DNA of 64,000 nt, taken from contig NZ_FOGO01000003.1 in assembly GCF_900111245.1 (NCBI RefSeq), positions 62,001-126,000 of the forward strand, read 5' to 3'. The translations under genes and the position numbers were made by a program. The DNA comes from Streptomyces qinglanensis. GTDB lineage: Bacteria; Actinomycetota; Actinomycetes; Streptomycetales; Streptomycetaceae. The notes under the pieces were generated by a model that was not told the DNA's origin, made no database searches, and was given only the letters and a program-made list of their open reading frames with translations. Shown here piece after piece: positions 42,809-52,711 of the stretch. The stretch's first letter is position 1, and every line of letters starts with the position of its first letter.

Positions 42809-43288
42809 ATGGGCAGGACAGACCGTGCCAGCAGGGTGCTTGCCGCCTCACCGGCGACCGTCTACGGGGCGCTCCTCGACCGGGAGGCGCTGGAGGCATG
42901 GCTTCCCCCCGGGGGCATGCGCGGACGGATCGAGCGGTGGGACCCGCGGCCCGGCGGCGGGTTCCGGATGACGCTCACCTATCTGGACCCGGCGGCCGGT
43001 CGGGGCAAGACGTCGGCCGCGGAGGATGTCGTCGACATCGGGTTCGTCGAACTGGCGCCGCCCGAGCGCGTGGTGCAGCAGGCGGTCTTCGAGGCAGACG
43101 ATCCGGCGTACGCGGGGACGATGACCATGACCTGGCAGTTGGCCGCCGCCGGTGAGGACCGGACGGAGGTCACCGTCACCGCGACCGGCGTACCACCCGG
43201 TATCGACCCCGCGGCCCACGAGGCCGGACTCGCCTCCTCGCTGGCCAACCTGGCCTCATACGTGGAGGACGCCGGGCGGCGCGGCTGA
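42809..43288 (+). CDS. AHSA1/SRPBCC-family protein
   Basis: 159 aa. TDRASRVLAASPATVYGALL, LEAWLPPGGMRGRIERWDP, GGFRMTLTY and ASSLANLASYVED match the AHSA1-type START-like fold. No catalytic role is predictable. Its stop is 13 bp from the convergent small gene. Confidence 0.82.
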   Translation: MGRTDRASRVLAASPATVYGALLDREALEAWLPPGGMRGRIERWDPRPGGGFRMTLTYLDPAAGRGKTSAAEDVVDIGFVELAPPERVVQQAVFEADDPAYAGTMTMTWQLAAAGEDRTEVTVTATGVPPGIDPAAHEAGLASSLANLASYVEDAGRRG

Positions 43289-43301
43289 AGACGGCCGCGG
43301 C

Positions 43302-43475
43302 CTACTGCTCGTGTGCTCTGGCCTGCAGGCGCCAGGTGCTGCCCGAGCACGGCAGCGGCGGGAAGGTGTGCCCGGCCACGTCGGTGCTCCAATGGTGTCC
43401 CTGACCGCAGTCGCACACGTGGATCCCGCTCACCGGGACCTGCCGGCCGGGCTTGTAGTGCTCGTCCTCGTCCAT
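43302..43475 (-). CDS. YjzC-like small protein with Cys/His cluster
   Basis: 57 aa. EHYKPGRQVPVSGIHVC resembles the KPGxxAPxSGxY opening of YjzC-type proteins. CDCGQGHHWSTDVAGHTFPP and then PCSG supply three Cys and several His that could bind zinc. Function unknown. Confidence 0.6.
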   Translation of the reverse strand: MDEDEHYKPGRQVPVSGIHVCDCGQGHHWSTDVAGHTFPPLPCSGSTWRLQARAHEQ

Positions 43476-43663
43476 ACGCCGGATACTGCGTCCCGGCGGC
43501 GCGGGAGCGCATCCCCCTCGCCGGTCCGCCGCCGCTCTCCCCCGTTCGCCGCGCCCGTCGGGAGCCGGAAGCGGGACATCGGTGATCATGATGCATGGGC
43601 TCCGTCCCGCTGGGAAACCGGGGCGATCGACAGCAGACGACGAGCGAGCAGAGGAGCCCCCGG

Positions 43664-44056
43664 ATGCGTGACGACGAGTTCCTGGCCCAGGTGCGCGACC
43701 GCGGCGGCCACGCGGACCAGCACGAGGCCAGGGAGGCCACGGAGGCCGTGCTGACCGTACTGGCCCAGCGGATCGGGGCCGACGAGGCACAGGACCTGGC
43801 CGACCAGTTGCCCAGTCCCCTGGACCTTCCCCTCCGCGGCAGCGGTGCCGACGCGGACACGAGCGGCGAGGTGTTCGCCCTCGACGAGTTCTACCGGCGC
43901 GTCGCGGACCGGTCCCGGACGCAGCCGGACACGGCGAAGCAGCACGCCGCGGCCGTGCTCTCCACGCTGCCGCAGGCGGTGTCCGCCGGTCAGATCCGGC
44001 ACGTCCGCACCCAGTTGCCCGACGAGTTCGGACCGCTCTTCGACCATCAGGCGTGA
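43664..44056 (+). CDS. DUF2267-family protein
   Basis: 130 aa; ATG with GAGGAG eight bases upstream. MRDDEFLAQVRDRGGHADQH, EATEAVLTVLAQRIGADEAQ, LADQLPSPL and LPDEFGPLF are DUF2267 signatures (small all-helical, duplicated domain, unknown function). Confidence 0.8.
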   Translation: MRDDEFLAQVRDRGGHADQHEAREATEAVLTVLAQRIGADEAQDLADQLPSPLDLPLRGSGADADTSGEVFALDEFYRRVADRSRTQPDTAKQHAAAVLSTLPQAVSAGQIRHVRTQLPDEFGPLFDHQA

Positions 44057-44144
44057 CGGTCTCCGGTCGGTGCACCGGTCCGGGGCGTGGCGCCACGGGC
44101 GACGCGGGTGGTCACCTTCCGGGAGCCCCGTCCGGGGTCCGGCT

Positions 44145-44460
44145 TCAGTCCGGGGTGCCGCCCTCCCGGCGGCGCCGGGCGTGGGCGTGGACCTTGGCCC
44201 GGTTGCCGCAGGAGGACATGCTGCACCAGCGGCGGCGTCCGCGGGGATTGAGGAAGAGCCAGCCGCAGTCGTGTCCCGGGCAGGCGTCGATCCTGGGGCG
44301 GCCGGGACCGGTCAGCAGGGCCGCCGCCGAGTGGGCGGCGGCCAGCAGCGGCAGTGCGAGGCCGGCCCGGTCGCAGAGTTCCCATCGGGCCAGGGGCGGG
44401 TCGTCGCGTCGCGCGGCACCGAGGGTGCCCGGTGCTTCCGCCGGGACGAGGGAGGAGGAG
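44145..44460 (-). pseudogene. CGNR zinc-finger protein, N-terminally truncated
   Basis: The frame keeps the CGNR C-terminus: IDACPGHDCGWLFLNPRGRR and RWCSMSSCGNRAKVHAHARR with four Cys. The usual ~90-residue N-terminal domain is missing. Upstream of about 44460 the frame runs antisense through a fragment of another gene, so a deletion joined two gene ends. Confidence 0.6.
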
Positions 44461-44624
44461 GCGGAGTCGGCCCGTTCGGGGTGGGCTTCAAGCCCACCGA
44501 CGCCTACCCGGCCGGGTACTACGTCGTGGACGGCATCCACGTGACGACGCGGGACACCAGCGGCCGCCGCCACATGCCCGTGGCCCTCGGGCCCGAGGAG
44601 AACATCTGCCGGACCCTTGACTGA
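44461..44624 (+). pseudogene. 3' fragment of an unidentified gene
   Basis: FGVGFKPTDAYPAGYYVVDG, then IHVTTRDTSGRRHMPVALGP and ENICRTLD then stop. Composition is protein-like, but no start or ribosome site fits, and the upstream sequence is antisense to the truncated CGNR gene. It is the other half of the same scar. Confidence 0.45.
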
Positions 44625-44738
44625 CCCTCGGCACCCTTCCGGGGTCCCTCTGCGCCGGACCGCACGGGACGTATGTCACTGCTGTTCCACCACGGTTGTC
44701 ACTGTCGGCCGACTCGGTGCGCACGGCACGCTTGACGC

Positions 44739-45449
44739 ATGAACACGCACACGCTCGCCCTGTACGGCTGCGCAGCCGCCGTGGTCGTACCCGGGACGCG
44801 CTTGATCACGGCCCGGCCGGAGGGGCAGCAGGCCGGTCCCGGCCGGCTGCTCGCGGACCTGTGGCGACGGCCGGTGCCGCGGGCCGCCGCCGTGCTGACG
44901 GGCGTGATGGTGGCGATGGCCGTGGTGCAGAGCGCCGCCCCGGATGTCATACCGCACCTGGAGCGCGCGCCCCACGGGCCGTGGTGGCGGGCGGCGACAG
45001 CGCTGCTGGTGCAGACGTCGGGCTGGCCGCAACTGGCCTTCAACCTGGCAGCGCTCGCCGTCGTCGCACCGGCGGCCGAGCGCGGCCTGGGGACCGTGCG
45101 GACACTGGTGGTCTTCCTGCTGTCCGGCAGCGCGGCCCACGTGGTGAGCATGGCGGGCTGGAGCGTGCACGGCGGGGGTGACTCGGTGAGCGTCTGCGGC
45201 CTGGTCGGCGCGCTCGCGGCGGCCTACGCGCTCGACGGCCGGCGACGGCCGCTGCGGTACCTGTCGGTGCTCGTGCCGACTGCCGGTGCGGTGCTGTGCC
45301 TGCTGGAGAACAACCACGGCATCGGCGTGCTGACCGGTGTGCTGTTGGGGGCCGTTGCCGCACGCGGAGGCAGGGACGACGACAAAGAAGACGACGGCGA
45401 AGACGGCAGCAGTGCGGGCAGCGGGCCGAATGCGGTGGTGGGGTCGTGA
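44739..45449 (+). CDS. Rhomboid-like intramembrane protein
   Basis: 236 aa, about six transmembrane helices. GGGDSVSVCGLVGALAAAYA is in the place of the rhomboid GxSG helix and NNHGIGVLTGVLLGAVA in that of the catalytic His helix, so a Ser-His dyad is possible, though the Ser motif is not canonical. A hydrophilic acidic tail ends the protein. Protease activity is uncertain. Confidence 0.6.
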   Translation: MNTHTLALYGCAAAVVVPGTRLITARPEGQQAGPGRLLADLWRRPVPRAAAVLTGVMVAMAVVQSAAPDVIPHLERAPHGPWWRAATALLVQTSGWPQLAFNLAALAVVAPAAERGLGTVRTLVVFLLSGSAAHVVSMAGWSVHGGGDSVSVCGLVGALAAAYALDGRRRPLRYLSVLVPTAGAVLCLLENNHGIGVLTGVLLGAVAARGGRDDDKEDDGEDGSSAGSGPNAVVGS

Positions 45450-45552
45450 CGCCCGCACCACGATGATCCGGGCGGCGGCCGCTCACCGCCCGGCTGTGCC
45501 CTCTCATGAGGTTGGTGCCGCGCGGCATCGGGCCTGAGCCGCAGTGGGCCGG

Positions 45553-46122
45553 TCAGCGCACCAGGGGGAGGAAGATCGTGTCGACGATCTCTTCCAGGAC
45601 GTGATCGGGTACCGGGGCGAACGTCGACAGGATCTCGTGGCGCAGCAGGACGAAGGGGAGGGTCTTGATGCGCTCGGTGAGGAGTTCCGAAGTGATCTCC
45701 CCGCGGGCGACGGCGTGCTCGAAGAGCGTGTCGAGTGCTGCCGTGCGGCCTGTCGTGACGGGGTCGAACAGGTCGTCGGGGCTGCGTCCGGTTTCCCGGT
45801 AGTAGCCGGCCAGGTGCGCATACATCACCGTGATCAGCTGTACGTGGGCGGTGGCGATTTCCCGCATGAGGGTGAGGAGGTCCTCCCGCAGGCTCCCCGT
45901 GTCGGGAAGGGTGGGGCGGGACTCCTTGAGCCTGTGGACGATGGCGGCCCGGACGAGTTCGTCGCGGTCGGACCAGCGGCGGTAGAGCACGGGCGGGCTG
46001 GTGCCTGCGCGCTTGACGACGCCGTCCATGGTGAATCTGGCGTAGCCGTTGTCGGTGAGTTCGTCCCAGGCTGCATCGAGGAGTGCCTTTTCCAGTTCCG
46101 CCCCGCGGCGTCGCTGAGCCAT
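45553..46122 (-). CDS. TetR-family regulator of the MFS exporter
   Basis: 189 aa from ATG with AGGAAG seven bases upstream (GTG at 46128 is an alternative). The helix-turn-helix is KALLDAAWDELTDNGYARFT, MDGVVKRAGTSPPVLYRRWS. Divergent from a DHA2 exporter gene 95 bp away with clear inverted repeats between, the classic arrangement of a drug-efflux repressor. Confidence 0.88.
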   Translation of the reverse strand: MAQRRRGAELEKALLDAAWDELTDNGYARFTMDGVVKRAGTSPPVLYRRWSDRDELVRAAIVHRLKESRPTLPDTGSLREDLLTLMREIATAHVQLITVMYAHLAGYYRETGRSPDDLFDPVTTGRTAALDTLFEHAVARGEITSELLTERIKTLPFVLLRHEILSTFAPVPDHVLEEIVDTIFLPLVR

Positions 46123-46139
46123 GCCCACTTCCTGCCGTA

Positions 46140-46155
46140 GAAAGACTTGTCTTTC
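46140..46155. promoter_or_regulatory. TetR operator before the MFS exporter
   Basis: GAAAGAC-TT-GTCTTTC, perfect 7-bp arms, 17 bp from the repressor start and 62 bp from the exporter start. Confidence 0.7.
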
Positions 46156-46167
46156 CTATGGTACCGG

Positions 46168-46187
46168 CTTACCGTGAGCGAGGTAAG
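46168..46187. promoter_or_regulatory. Second inverted repeat before the MFS exporter
   Basis: CTTACC, 8-nt spacer, GGTAAG. May be a second operator half-pair or part of the promoter. Confidence 0.4.
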
Positions 46188-46216
46188 GAAGGATCTTCTA
46201 TCTTAAGGTGCCGATC

Positions 46217-47707
46217 GTGAGCACTTCCCGCGACAACGGGCCCGCCTCCACCGATCCCGGCCGGGTAGACCCCGCCGTGTTGCGCATGGCGATCACCCTG
46301 ATCGTCGGCGCTCTCGGCGTCGTGTTCGACACCACGATCCTCAGCGTCGCCCTGAACGACCTGGCCACAGAACTCGGCGCTCCGCTCTCGACCATCCAAT
46401 GGGTCAGCACGGGCTACCTGCTGGCGGTCTTCATCACGATCCCGCTCGCCGGATGGGCCCAGTCCCGGCTCGGCGGGCGGCGTCTGTGGGGCGTCGCCCT
46501 GGGGGGTTTCCTGGCCGGCTCGATCCTGAGCGCCCTGGCCTGGAACGCCGGCAGCCTCATCGCCTTCCGGATCGTCCAGGGCCTCGCCGGCGGCATCATG
46601 ATGCCGCTGCTGTACACCCTGCTCATGCAGGCCGCCAAGGGCCGCAACATCGGCAAGGTCATGGCCGTCATCACCGTGCCCACCGCGCTCGGACCGATCC
46701 TCGGCCCCGTCCTCGGCGGCCTCGTTCTCCACCTGGCCGACTGGCGCTGGCTGTTCCTCATCAACATCCCCTGCTGCCTGATCGGCATGTGGCTCACCCG
46801 GCGCAACCTGCCCGACGACCGACCCGCACCCGACCAGCCCCGCGTCCGCCTGGACGCGGTGGGCCTGCTCCTGCTCTGCCCGGGATCCGCGGCCCTGCTC
46901 TACGGCCTCTCCCGAGTCGACGGCAGTACGGGCTTCGCCAGTGCCCAGGTCATCGTTCCACTGGTCGCCGGCCTCGCTCTGGTCTCGGGCTTCACCTTCC
47001 GGGCGCTCACCCGGGCGTCCGCCCCGTTGGTCGACGTGCGGATGTTCCGGCACCGTTCGGTGGCCTCGTCGTCCACGCTGCTGTTCCTCGGCGGGATCTC
47101 GCTGTTCGGGTCGATGATGCTGCTGCCCCTGTACTTCCAGCAGGTCCGCGGCGCGACCCCACTCGATGCCGGACTGCTGCTCATCCCCCAGGGAGTCGGC
47201 GCCCTCGTCGCCCGCGGTCTGGCCGGTAGGTACATGGACCGGGTCGGCCCCCGCCCGGTGGCCCTCGTGGCCTTCGTCTTCGTGGCCGCATCCACCGTGC
47301 CGTTCGCCTTCGTGACCGCCGACACCAGCGAAATCCTGCTCATGGCCGCGCTGTTCATCCGTGGCACCGCCCTGGGCGCAGCCATGATCGCGCCCATGGG
47401 CGCTGCCTTCGTCGGACTGGAGCACGAGGAGATCCCCGACGCCAGCATGATCACCCGCGTCGCTCAGCAGATCGGCGGCGCAGCAGGCGTCGCCCTCCTC
47501 CTTGTCATCCTCCAGCAGAACCTCGGCGACGCCCGCACTCCCCTCGCCCTGGCAAACGGCTTCGACCACGCGTTCTGGTGGTCCGTGGCCCTCGCCGCAG
47601 CCGCTGTCCCGCTCTGCCTGCTTCTGCCCCGCCTCCCGGCGCCGGCGACACCCGCCGACAGCACAGCGCGGGAGAGCAGCAAGAGCATGGGGCCGACCGC
47701 GCCGTGA
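46217..47707 (+). CDS. DHA2-family MFS drug exporter (EmrB/QacA type)
   Basis: 496 aa from GTG with AAGG eight bases upstream; the GTG at 46208 would add three residues. About fourteen transmembrane helices. The helix-1 motif D-T-T-I is in GVVFDTTILSVAL, QWVSTGYLL is motif D1, and VPTALGPILGPVLGG is antiporter motif C. Likely proton-driven export of a toxic compound, controlled by the divergent TetR. Confidence 0.9.
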   Translation: MSTSRDNGPASTDPGRVDPAVLRMAITLIVGALGVVFDTTILSVALNDLATELGAPLSTIQWVSTGYLLAVFITIPLAGWAQSRLGGRRLWGVALGGFLAGSILSALAWNAGSLIAFRIVQGLAGGIMMPLLYTLLMQAAKGRNIGKVMAVITVPTALGPILGPVLGGLVLHLADWRWLFLINIPCCLIGMWLTRRNLPDDRPAPDQPRVRLDAVGLLLLCPGSAALLYGLSRVDGSTGFASAQVIVPLVAGLALVSGFTFRALTRASAPLVDVRMFRHRSVASSSTLLFLGGISLFGSMMLLPLYFQQVRGATPLDAGLLLIPQGVGALVARGLAGRYMDRVGPRPVALVAFVFVAASTVPFAFVTADTSEILLMAALFIRGTALGAAMIAPMGAAFVGLEHEEIPDASMITRVAQQIGGAAGVALLLVILQQNLGDARTPLALANGFDHAFWWSVALAAAAVPLCLLLPRLPAPATPADSTARESSKSMGPTAP

Positions 47708-47997
47708 GCACGGCCGTGGAGCCACTTCCCCCTGGGGCGACGCAGCGGGAACCGACAGGCGCTCGGAGCGGGTACCTCGCGGTCACCCGGCAGTCCGGCC
47801 CGCTGCTCCACACCTCAGGCATCGGCCACCGGCGGGAGAGCCGCAGCCGCTCCCCCGGTGGGCGCCGTACAACGCACCGAGGCACCGGATTGCCGGGGCC
47901 GCGCGAAACCGCGGTCGGCGTACTGCACGGGGCCTGCCCGGTGTGTCCCCTCGCACGGTCGCATCGCCGGAAACCCCGTCGCCCCGGGGAGCGGCCG

Positions 47998-48225
47998 CTA
48001 CCCGCGTTCGTCCGGGAGTTCGTTCCGGCGGAGCCGGGCGCGTGCTGTCAGCGTGGTGCACACCATGACGAGCGCGAGCACGAACTGGGACACGACGTAG
48101 CGGACGGGTTCGCCCGTGAGCACACCGCCGATGCCGAGCACCACTCCGACGACCGCCAGCACGGGGCCGGCCCGGAGGAGGAACTTGTCGAGGGAACGGA
48201 GCTGCAGCCGGGTCTCCGGAGGCAT
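47998..48225 (-). CDS. Small two-helix membrane protein
   Basis: 75 aa from the ATG at 48225 with AGAAGAGA upstream (ATG at 48243 is an alternative). Two hydrophobic segments (LLRAGPVLAVVGVVLGIGG and VRYVVSQFVLALVMVCTTL) end in a basic tail. No family recognised. Confidence 0.55.
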   Translation of the reverse strand: MPPETRLQLRSLDKFLLRAGPVLAVVGVVLGIGGVLTGEPVRYVVSQFVLALVMVCTTLTARARLRRNELPDERG

Positions 48226-48451
48226 CACTGATCTCTTCTCCATGGCCGCCGTGTACCCCGGTAAGCCGTCTTCAACATCCCCCGGAAACCCGTGGATTCA
48301 CCCCGGGATCGCCGGTCTCCGCCCCGGCCGAGGCACCACCGCCCCGCACCGGCGGCACAGGGTGACGGAGGCGACGGCAGGGCGCGGGCGTCGCCCGCGT
48401 GCGGCGCGCGGGATCTGCACGAGCCCCGCTCCCCCGTGCTAGGAAGAGCGC

Positions 48452-50005
48452 ATGCCCGCACACGAGCGATACGACGCCGTCATCGTCGGCGGCGGCCACA
48501 ACGGTCTGGTCGCCGCCGCCTACCTGGCCCGGGCGGGCCGCAGCGTGCTGGTGCTGGAGCGCCTGGACACCACCGGCGGGGCCGCCGTCTCCTCGCGCCC
48601 CTTCGCCGGGTCGGAAGCCCGCCTGTCCCGCTACTCGTACCTGGTGAGCCTGCTTCCGCAGAAGATCGTCCGTGACCTGGGGCTGGATCTGACGCTCCGC
48701 AAGCGGTCGGTCTCCTCGTACACCCCGGTCCGGCGGGGCGGCCGCCCCACGGGTCTGCTCGTGGACGACCGTGCCGACGCGACGCGGCAGTCGTTCGAGC
48801 GGCTCACCGGAGGCACCGCCGAGTACCGCGCCTGGGAGGACTTCTACGGCATGACCCGGCGCGTGGCCGAGCGCGTCTTCCCCACCTTGACCGAACCGCT
48901 GCCCACCCGGGAGGAGCTGCGCCGCCGGGTGGACGACGACACCGCGTGGCGCACACTGTTCGAGGAGCCGCTCGGTGCCGCCGTCGAGGCGTACTTCGGC
49001 GACGACCTGGTGCGCGGCATCGTGCTCACGGACGCGCTCATCGGCACCTTCGCGGAAGCCCACGACCCGTCCCTGAAGCAGAACCGGTGCTTCCTCTACC
49101 ACGTGATCGGCAACGGCACCGGCGACTGGGACGTCCCCGTCGGCGGCATGGGGCAGCTCACGGACGCGCTGGCCGCAGCAGCGCGGTCGGCGGGCGCGGA
49201 GATCGCCACCGGCCACCAGGTGACCGGCATCGAGACCGACGGCCTCCGGCGGGCCGAGGTCGCGTACCGGACGCCTGAGGCGTACGGCACTGTCGCGGCC
49301 GGTCACGTCCTGGTGGGCGCCTCGCCCCGCGAGCTGGCCGCGCTGCTGGGCGAGGAACCGCCCGCAGCCGCCGAGGGCGCCCAGCTCAAGGTCAACATGC
49401 TGCTGAAGCGGCTCCCGAAGCTCCGCGACCCTGCCGTCGATCCGCGGCAGGCTTTCGCCGGGACCTTCCACATCGCCGAGGGATACGAGCAGTTGGCCAC
49501 CGCGTACGCCGAGGCCGCCGAGGGCCGGCTGCCCTCGGCGCCGCCGTCCGAGATCTACTGCCACTCCCTCACGGATCCCAGCATCCTGGGACCCGAGCTG
49601 GCCGAACGGGGCTACCACACCCTCACCCTCTTCGGACTGCACACCCCGGCCCGCCTCTTCGCCTCCGACAACGAGGCGGCCCGCGAGAGACTGCTGGCCT
49701 CGACGCTGGCCCAGCTCGACGGCCATCTGGCCGAGCCTCTCGCCGACTGCCTGGCCGAGGACGCCGACGGCCGCCCCTGCATCGAGGCGAAGACGCCGCT
49801 CGACCTGGAACGCGACCTGCGGCTCCCCGGCGGCAACATCTTCCACCGTGACCTCGCCTTCCCCCACGCGCAGGAGGGCACCGGCCGCTGGGGAGTGGAG
49901 ACCGGACACGCCAATGTCCTGCTCTGCGGCGCGGGGGCCGTGCGCGGCGGCGGTGTCAGCGGTATCCCGGGCCACAACGCCGCCATGGCCGTACTGGGGT
50001 ACTGA
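48452..50005 (+). CDS. FAD-dependent phytoene-desaturase-like oxidoreductase
   Basis: 517 aa; ATG with AGGAAG upstream. The N-terminal dinucleotide-binding motif VIVGGGHNGLVAAAYLARAG is followed by GGAAVSSRPF. The C-terminus has GHANVLLCGAGAVRGGGVSG and PGHNAAMAVLGY, the FAD-closing motif of phytoene-dehydrogenase/PYROXD2-type amine oxidases. Substrate unknown; no carotenoid genes are nearby, so a role in carotenoid synthesis is unlikely. Confidence 0.88.
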   Translation: MPAHERYDAVIVGGGHNGLVAAAYLARAGRSVLVLERLDTTGGAAVSSRPFAGSEARLSRYSYLVSLLPQKIVRDLGLDLTLRKRSVSSYTPVRRGGRPTGLLVDDRADATRQSFERLTGGTAEYRAWEDFYGMTRRVAERVFPTLTEPLPTREELRRRVDDDTAWRTLFEEPLGAAVEAYFGDDLVRGIVLTDALIGTFAEAHDPSLKQNRCFLYHVIGNGTGDWDVPVGGMGQLTDALAAAARSAGAEIATGHQVTGIETDGLRRAEVAYRTPEAYGTVAAGHVLVGASPRELAALLGEEPPAAAEGAQLKVNMLLKRLPKLRDPAVDPRQAFAGTFHIAEGYEQLATAYAEAAEGRLPSAPPSEIYCHSLTDPSILGPELAERGYHTLTLFGLHTPARLFASDNEAARERLLASTLAQLDGHLAEPLADCLAEDADGRPCIEAKTPLDLERDLRLPGGNIFHRDLAFPHAQEGTGRWGVETGHANVLLCGAGAVRGGGVSGIPGHNAAMAVLGY

Positions 50006-50253
50006 GAAGGCGGGATCGCGCCGAGCCGGGTGACGTGTGCTCCGCCGGAGAACTGTGCCGACCGGTACCCGCCCTCTGTCCGCACCGCCGTCGGGAGCCT
50101 GTCCCGGCGGCGCGGCACGATCGCAGTGCTGCCTCGCACCTCCCCGCGGTCGTCCTGGCGACGGGCGTCGCGACCCCGGGGTCGCTCCCGGGTGGTGGAC
50201 CTGCGGCGCGCGGCGGCACCCTGAAGCCCGCGCGCCGCTCCCGCGGGGTCACG

Positions 50254-50811
50254 TCACTGGCCCACCCTGCCGTCGACCCGCTCACGCAGGAAGTCGGCGT
50301 GTCCGCAGTGCCGCGCGTACTCCTCGACCCGGTGCACGAGCAGCTCCCGGATCGCGATGCCGTCCTCGCCCACCCGCTCGCCCAGGTCCGGGTGGGCGGC
50401 CAGCGCCTCGTCCGTTGCGGCCTGTTCACGCTCCAGATCGCGGTACGCGGCCTCGACGACGGCCTGTTCGGGTGCGGCACCGTCGAAGTCGGCGTCCCGT
50501 CGGCCGTAAAGCTTCGGCAGCGGGTCGCCGCGGCCGAGCCAGTTGCGCCAGTCGCGTTCCACTTCGGCGAGGTGCCGGAGCAGCCCGAGGAGCGACATCG
50601 TGGACGGCGGCACCGACCGGCGGGCCAGTTGTTCCGCGTCGAGCCCCTCGCACTTCATCAGCAGGGTCATGCGGTAGTTGGCCAGGCAGTCCTGCAGCGA
50701 CCCGAGTTCGCCGTCCGGGGCCGGTCCGTCGCTGCGCGGATCGTCCTCGGGGTCGGCCCACATGTCGGGATAGACGGTCGCCCTGGTCCAGCGTGCGCTT
50801 CGATCGCTCAT
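50254..50811 (-). CDS. DinB/DUF664 family protein
   Basis: 185 aa; ATG at 50811, with ATG at 50820 as alternative. MTLLMKCEGLDAEQLARRSV, LGLLRHLAEVERDWRNWLGR and HRVEEYARHCGHADFLRERV give the four-helix DinB fold with three conserved metal-binding His. Actinobacterial DUF664 proteins include mycothiol-dependent transferases. Confidence 0.85.
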   Translation of the reverse strand: MSDRSARWTRATVYPDMWADPEDDPRSDGPAPDGELGSLQDCLANYRMTLLMKCEGLDAEQLARRSVPPSTMSLLGLLRHLAEVERDWRNWLGRGDPLPKLYGRRDADFDGAAPEQAVVEAAYRDLEREQAATDEALAAHPDLGERVGEDGIAIRELLVHRVEEYARHCGHADFLRERVDGRVGQ

Positions 50812-51106
50812 ACACGGCATGTTCGGGCGTGCCGACCGAACATGCCACCGGTTTCCACCGCGGGAGGACGCCGGGCGGCAGCAGCTCCCGCGGCGTCCCC
50901 CGCTCCGGCCGCGGCGCCCCGCCCGCCGGTCCGTCCGCCGGTCCGCTCCGGGGCAGTTGCCGTCCGGAGCTCCGGGGCAGGTACGGAGCCCGGTGAGGCC
51001 GGCGGCGCGGGCCGGCCGCCTCCACCGGCGGGCGCGGCGCACCGTGCTGCGGTGCGCCTGCGCCCGCGCCGCGGAGGAGACTCCCGGGGCGCCCGCGGAC
51101 TCCCGG

Positions 51107-51610
51107 TCAGTACGCGATGCGGTCGGCCTTGCCGACCCAGGCGTCGAACGGCTGGGTGCGGTGGGGCAGGTCGAGGTGCTCCACGGCCATCGGCCACGAT
51201 TCCTGCGGCCGCTTCTCGAACAGGTCGTAGAACTTGCGGTCGTCGAAGCCCGCCACGGCGGCGTCGTGGCGGTCGGCGGAGAAGATGAGCCGGTCGACGC
51301 GCGCCCACAGCGCGGAGGACAGGCACATCGGGCAGGGCTCGCAGGAGGTGACCAGGGTGCAGCCGTCCAGGCTGAAGGTGTCGAGTTCCTTGCAGGCGGC
51401 GCGGATGGCGCTGACCTCCGCGTGTGCGGTGGGGTCGAGGCTGGAGGTGACCTGGTTGTTGCCGAGGGCGACGATGTCACCGTCCTTGGCGATCAGGGCG
51501 CCGAAGGGGCCGCCGCCGTTGTGGACGCTGGTGGTGGCGAGCTGGACGGCCCGGTCCATCCAGGCGCGCTCGAGTTCGCGGTTGCCGGTCTCTGCGATGC
51601 GGGTGGTCAT
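51107..51610 (-). CDS. Guanine-deaminase-like cytidine-deaminase-fold enzyme
   Basis: 167 aa; ATG with AAGGAAC five bases upstream. Zinc site: HAEVSAIRAA (His-Ala-Glu) and SCEPCPMCL (PCxxC). NNGGPFGALIA-type loop, GNNQVTSSLDPTAHAE, and DRLIFSADRHDAAVAGFDD resemble GuaD-type guanine deaminases. Guanine to xanthine would feed the xanthine dehydrogenase genes 1.1 kb away. Confidence 0.83.
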   Translation of the reverse strand: MTTRIAETGNRELERAWMDRAVQLATTSVHNGGGPFGALIAKDGDIVALGNNQVTSSLDPTAHAEVSAIRAACKELDTFSLDGCTLVTSCEPCPMCLSSALWARVDRLIFSADRHDAAVAGFDDRKFYDLFEKRPQESWPMAVEHLDLPHRTQPFDAWVGKADRIAY

Positions 51611-52711
51611 GGGTGTTCCTTCGCGTCTGGGTGGACGGGTGGGGTGCCCCGGGGCGGGGCGGGCGGACAACTCGGAAGGGCCACGCCCACGAGCTGTGCG
51701 GGTTCGCGGCCGTGGGCTGCCGGTGGCTGCGGCCGCCGCGGCGGTGCTGCCCGCCGGACCGTCGGCCTCCTCCGGCGCCGCAGGAGGCGTCGGGACCGGC
51801 TGCTCGATGACGACTGCTGCCGGCACCGGGTGGCGGGGGCGGTGGGGGCCGGGCCGGTGCGGGGCGACGGCGGATGCCGCCGGCCTCGGGAACAGTCGGT
51901 GCGTGCTCCGCCGACCAGGCGGACGGCTCGGGTGGAGCCGGCGAGCTGTTCCCGGACGGCTCCGAGGACGACAGCCTCGACGACGTCCTCAGCGCGGTCG
52001 GGACGACGACCTCGGCGAGGTCCGTTCCCGGCGCGCCGCTACGCCTCCGGTGCGGAGCGCGGGGAATCCGCGCTGCCGCGGCGGCCTCGAAACCGTGCGG
52101 GACCCGCATGCCGCGTGCGGTTCCCGCATGCCGGTTCTTCTCCCGGATTCTCGATACCGCGAAATGTGTGAACGGAGTCGGAGAATCGCAGAACGGATCG
52201 GTGGCAGCACGGTTTTCCGAGTGCACCGGTCCGGCGCCGATTCGGCCGATTCTTTCGCTCCGGAACGGCGGGCGGGCAGCAGGGTCACGGTGGTGACCGA
52301 AAGCAGTGCCCACCCCGGTGGGGCGCGCTGAATTCTGCACGCCATACAACCGCTCCTCGCTCCGTCGTCTCTTCTGCGAGAATTAGACAGCCCACCGGTC
52401 AAGATCGGCCAGGGAGCGAAGGACCAAACAATGGACGGAGTCCGGCCGACGATTCGTAGGGTCCTACAAGAGCCGATCGCGCGCCGTGGCACCGCGGTGG
52501 CTTCCCGCAGCGGGCGGCCCGGGAGCCGGGCCGTGTCCGCGCATCGCGCACGACCCGAGCGGCTGCGCTGCGGCAGCACCCGGAGTCGTGACGAAGCCCC
52601 TCCCCGGGCGTGCGGGGGTGCCGGCGTGCCACCGCGCGGCGCCCGGTCCGGGCGGTTCGTACGAGCACACGCTCCGGGCCGGGGCCGCCCGCGTCGGTCC
52701 GGGTGGAGGGG
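51611..52711. other. 1.1-kb stretch without a convincing gene
   Basis: Long frames exist but none shows a recognisable domain plus a ribosome site. Around 52320-52440 the sequence is less GC-rich (GAATTCTGCACGCCATACAA, GCGAGAATTAGACAGCCC), possibly a promoter or the remains of a lost gene. No inverted terminal repeats or attachment site were recognised. Confidence 0.4.
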
